From assembly GCF_010211755.1 (NCBI RefSeq), contig NZ_PDWR01000015.1, forward strand, positions 17,233-81,232: DNA of 64,000 nt, written 5' to 3'. Shown piece after piece: positions 61,525-64,000 of this stretch. Every line of letters starts with the position of its first letter. The stretch's first letter is position 1. Source of the DNA: Pseudoxanthomonas sangjuensis (GTDB lineage Bacteria > Pseudomonadota > Gammaproteobacteria > Xanthomonadales > Xanthomonadaceae). The notes beneath the pieces are model-generated. The model had not been told where the DNA came from and did no database searches. It was given only the letters and a program-made list of their open reading frames with translations. The translations under genes were made by a program, and so were the position numbers.

Positions 61525-63843
61525 TCAGAAGCGGAAGTCGGCGCTGAGCAGGAAGGTGCGCGGCTGCCCCGGCGTGTAGCGGTAGCCGCTCTTGTTGATC
61601 GCGGCGACGTAGCGCTTGTCGAACAGGTTGTAGCCGTTCAACCGCAGGGTCAGCTGGTCGTTGATCGCGTACGACGCCACCGCGTCCCACACCGTCCACG
61701 ACTTGGTGAACGCCGGCGTGCCGACCGCGCCGTCGGTGCCGCGGTGCATGCCGGCGGTGTAGCGCAGGCCGCCACCGACGTTCAGGCCGAACGGGAAGCG
61801 GTAGGTGGTCCAGCCGGTGAAGGCGTCGTCGGGCGTGTAGGTCAGGTTGGGCGTGCCGTCGGCGGCGGCCGGGGCGCCTTCGACGACCCGGGTATCGAGG
61901 TGGCTGAAGCCGGCGGAAACCGACCAGTTGTCGGTGAGGTTGCCCACCGCCGAGATCTCGATGCCTTCGACCCGCTTCTCGCCGGTCTGGGTCGGGTTGC
62001 CGTCGTCGTCCAGCAACTGGGTGTTGATCTCGTTGCTGACTTCGGTCCGGAACAGCGCCAGGTTCAACGCCAGCGCTTCGTCGATCAGGTTCCACTTGGT
62101 GCCGACCTCGAGGGTCCGGGCCACTTGCGGATCGAACTTCGGGTTGTTGGCGTTGTTCGCCGCGCCGCTGAGTTCCATCGTGGCGCCGCCCGGCGGCTGC
62201 TGCGAAACCGCCCAGTTCGCGTACAGGCTGACCGCGTCGCCGAACTTGTACACCGCGCCGAGCTTGCCGCTGACCAGGGTGTCCTCGGCATCGAGGTCGA
62301 GGAACGGCAGCACCGTGCCGGCCGGGTTGCCGGCGCAATCGGGGCCGCGGCTCGGATTGCTGTTGCACACCGCCGCGCTGCGGAACTGCGTTTCGTAGCG
62401 GTCGGCGCGCAGGCCGGCGGTCAGCAGGAAGCTTTCGCCGAACTTCAGCGTGTCGAACGCGTACGCGGCCACCGTGTCGGTCCGGCCGTGGCGGTCGGCG
62501 CCGTTGTGCGCCCAGGCCAGGCCGGTCGCGTTCCAGTCCGGGTCGTACAGGTTGGCCGGCGTCCACGCACTGCCGTCGGTCGCGGCCTGGCCGTAGAAGT
62601 CGTATTCCTCGCGGGAGAATTCCAGGCCGGCGCTGACGAAATGCAGCACGTCGCCGGTGGCGAAGTCGGCGCGCAGGTTCAGCTGGTCGGTCAGGATCTC
62701 GTTGCGCTGGTCCTTGAAGGTCGGCAGGCCGCGCGCGACCGTGTAGGTGGAAAGGTCGGCCGGATCGGTCCAGGCGATCTCGCCGGCCATGGAGCGGAAC
62801 GACGTCAGCAGGTAGTCCTGCTCGGTCTTGCCCCAGCGCAGGGTGTTGCTCAGCTTCAGCGTGTCGGAGAAATCGTGCTCGAAGCGCAGCGTCGCCATCT
62901 GCGCGGTCACGTCGTCGTGGTCGGCGGTGGTGCCGTAGAAGTTCCCCGGGTCGACCGGATGGCCGGCCAGCTGTTCCAGGCCGGGCTGCGGCGACCAGCC
63001 GGGCAGGCCGATCGTCGGCACGAAGCCGTCGGGCACGTTGTCCTGCTCCACGTACAGCAGGTTGACGAAGAAGCGGGTGTCGCCGCCCAGGCCGAAGCCC
63101 AGCGACGGGGCGATGCCCCAGCGGCCGTTGCCGACATGGTCGCGGCCGGCGACGTCGCTGTCCTGCCACATCGCGTTCAGGCGCAACGCGCTGGCGTCGC
63201 CGAGCGCCTGGTTCCAGTCGGCGGTGGCGCGCTGCTGGCCGTCGCTGCCGACGGAAGCGCTGCCGGACGCCGCGGCGCGCAGGTTCGCCTGCTTGCTGAC
63301 CATGTTGATCGCGCCGGTCGGCGCGGTGCGGCCGGTGTCGGTGCTGGCCGGGCCCTTCACCACTTCGACCTGGTCGATGTTGAACAGGTCGCGCGACACC
63401 GAACCGAGGTCGCGCACGCCGTCGACGAAGAGGCTCGACGAGCTGTCGAAGCCGCGCATGTACAGCGCGTCGCCGGTGCTGGTGGCGCCGTTCTCGCCGG
63501 CGTAGAAGGTGCCGACGCCGGCGCTGTTGCGCAGCGCCTCGGTCAGGGTGGTGGCGCCCTGCTGGGTGAACAGCTCCTTGTCGATGACCTGGATGGTCTG
63601 CGGCGTGTCCTGCAGGGTCTGGGTGAACTTGGGCGAGACGATGAAGCTGCGCAGGCCGCGCACTTCGACCTTGTCCAGCTCCTTGGCCTGCGGCTCGGCA
63701 TCGGCATCGGTGGCGGCGCTGTTCTCCGCGGCGGCGGCGGGCAGGGCCAGCGCCAGGCCGGCGGCGAGGGTGGCGGTGGAAAGCGGGGAGGCGGTGCGTC
63801 GTGGCGCGTACTTGCGGGTCTTGATGCTGTCTCTTAAAACCAT
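61525..63843 (-). CDS. TonB-dependent siderophore receptor (Fiu-like)
   Basis: 772 residues. Signal peptide ends about residue 39 (PAAAA-EN), TonB box ELDKVEVRG, plug domain (DTPQTIQVIDKELF, LYMRGFDSSSSLFVDGVRD, QVEVVKGPAS), then a beta-barrel ending in the outer-membrane aromatic FLLSADFRF. Resembles catecholate receptors Fiu/CirA, consistent with linkage to piuC. Imports Fe(III)-siderophores across the outer membrane. First gene of the iron-uptake group. Confidence 0.94.
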   Translation of the reverse strand: MVLRDSIKTRKYAPRRTASPLSTATLAAGLALALPAAAAENSAATDADAEPQAKELDKVEVRGLRSFIVSPKFTQTLQDTPQTIQVIDKELFTQQGATTLTEALRNSAGVGTFYAGENGATSTGDALYMRGFDSSSSLFVDGVRDLGSVSRDLFNIDQVEVVKGPASTDTGRTAPTGAINMVSKQANLRAAASGSASVGSDGQQRATADWNQALGDASALRLNAMWQDSDVAGRDHVGNGRWGIAPSLGFGLGGDTRFFVNLLYVEQDNVPDGFVPTIGLPGWSPQPGLEQLAGHPVDPGNFYGTTADHDDVTAQMATLRFEHDFSDTLKLSNTLRWGKTEQDYLLTSFRSMAGEIAWTDPADLSTYTVARGLPTFKDQRNEILTDQLNLRADFATGDVLHFVSAGLEFSREEYDFYGQAATDGSAWTPANLYDPDWNATGLAWAHNGADRHGRTDTVAAYAFDTLKFGESFLLTAGLRADRYETQFRSAAVCNSNPSRGPDCAGNPAGTVLPFLDLDAEDTLVSGKLGAVYKFGDAVSLYANWAVSQQPPGGATMELSGAANNANNPKFDPQVARTLEVGTKWNLIDEALALNLALFRTEVSNEINTQLLDDDGNPTQTGEKRVEGIEISAVGNLTDNWSVSAGFSHLDTRVVEGAPAAADGTPNLTYTPDDAFTGWTTYRFPFGLNVGGGLRYTAGMHRGTDGAVGTPAFTKSWTVWDAVASYAINDQLTLRLNGYNLFDKRYVAAINKSGYRYTPGQPRTFLLSADFRF

Positions 63844-63916
63844 CTGACGACGCCGCCGAAGAGGATAGGATAGAGCAACTTTGGCGCCGGAGCCTTTATT
63901 AAAGAACCAGACGCTT

Positions 63917-63982
63917 GAGTATCAGTGAGAGTGACTCCAGTCACACATGTGGACAGTGAAATGATACTCAGATGTGTATCTT
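63917..63982 (-). promoter_or_regulatory. Inverted-repeat region upstream of the siderophore receptor
   Basis: GAGTATCA (63917-63924) is inversely repeated as TGATACTC (63962-63969), enclosing a GTGACT-CC-AGTCAC hairpin. A second pair GATAC...GTATC lies at 63963-63980. AT-rich. A plausible site for Fur or another iron regulator, but no clean 19-bp Fur box is visible. Confidence 0.35.
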
Positions 63983-64000
63983 AATGCATGTGCATGTATA

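Noticed and set aside
61744..63837. Plus-strand open frame of 697 codons
   Set aside because: Antisense to the TonB-dependent receptor; Arg/Gln/Val-rich composition without any domain.

Overview
The window is a dense, high-GC chromosomal segment with about 67 protein genes, no rRNA and no tRNA that I could find. Gene content and order point to a gammaproteobacterium of the Lysobacteraceae (Xanthomonadaceae), such as Lysobacter, Luteimonas or Thermomonas. The main markers are hprK/rapZ with a mannose-type EIIA, HPr and EI next to mgtE; a combined xanB (ManC-type) enzyme; the order proC-yggS-pilT-pilU-yqgE-ruvX-pyrB; and many xanthomonad-style intergenic palindromes. The genus assignment is inference from family knowledge, not from a database search.

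Layout. 0-9 kb: partial hydrolase, sdaA, a small glutaredoxin, a yceI-cytochrome b561-yceI operon divergent from a large hybrid sensor kinase, and an exported hydrolase. 9-17 kb: hemE, a two-gene small-protein/WGR cassette, aroK-aroB, dodecin, glycerate kinase, pdxH, a BtuF-like binding protein and a PA2779/PA2778-type pair. 17-24 kb: proC-yggS divergent from pilT-pilU (twitching motility ATPases), a lone 93-residue gene, yqgE-ruvX and pyrB. 24-30 kb: TPR protein, lipoprotein esterase, mgtE, a 2-oxoglutarate oxygenase and the regulatory PTS genes (EIIA, HPr, EI). 30-37.6 kb: rapZ, hprK, hpf, rpoN and the LPS transport/Kdo operon kdsD-kdsC-lptC-lptA-lptB. 37.6-46.6 kb: bolA, murA, an EF-hand membrane protein, a purM-DUF2238-purN-DUF3108-DUF3108 chain, and DUF2066-perM-hda. 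46.6-51.3 kb: amgK-murU-DUF1643 (cell-wall sugar recycling) and xanB, with inserted repeats. 51.4-54.3 kb: M20 peptidase, ComEA-like protein, HutD. 54.3-59.9 kb: accessory island with a type III restriction-modification system, a divergent HTH regulator and a Doc/AbrB toxin-antitoxin pair. 60-64 kb: an iron-uptake group (TonB-dependent siderophore receptor, PiuC oxygenase, PepSY-type membrane protein).

The most unusual features are repeats. A 266-bp element with 32-bp inverted ends carries its own small ORF and sits directly upstream of amgK. A palindromic REP pair lies in frame inside murU. At least three further families of dispersed palindromes occupy gene ends, and one family flanks the restriction-modification island. 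A long operator-like palindrome with an extra half-site lies between the modification gene and its divergent regulator. Most genes are packed into operons with ATGA/GTGA or TGATG stop-start overlaps, which I used to choose many of the starts.
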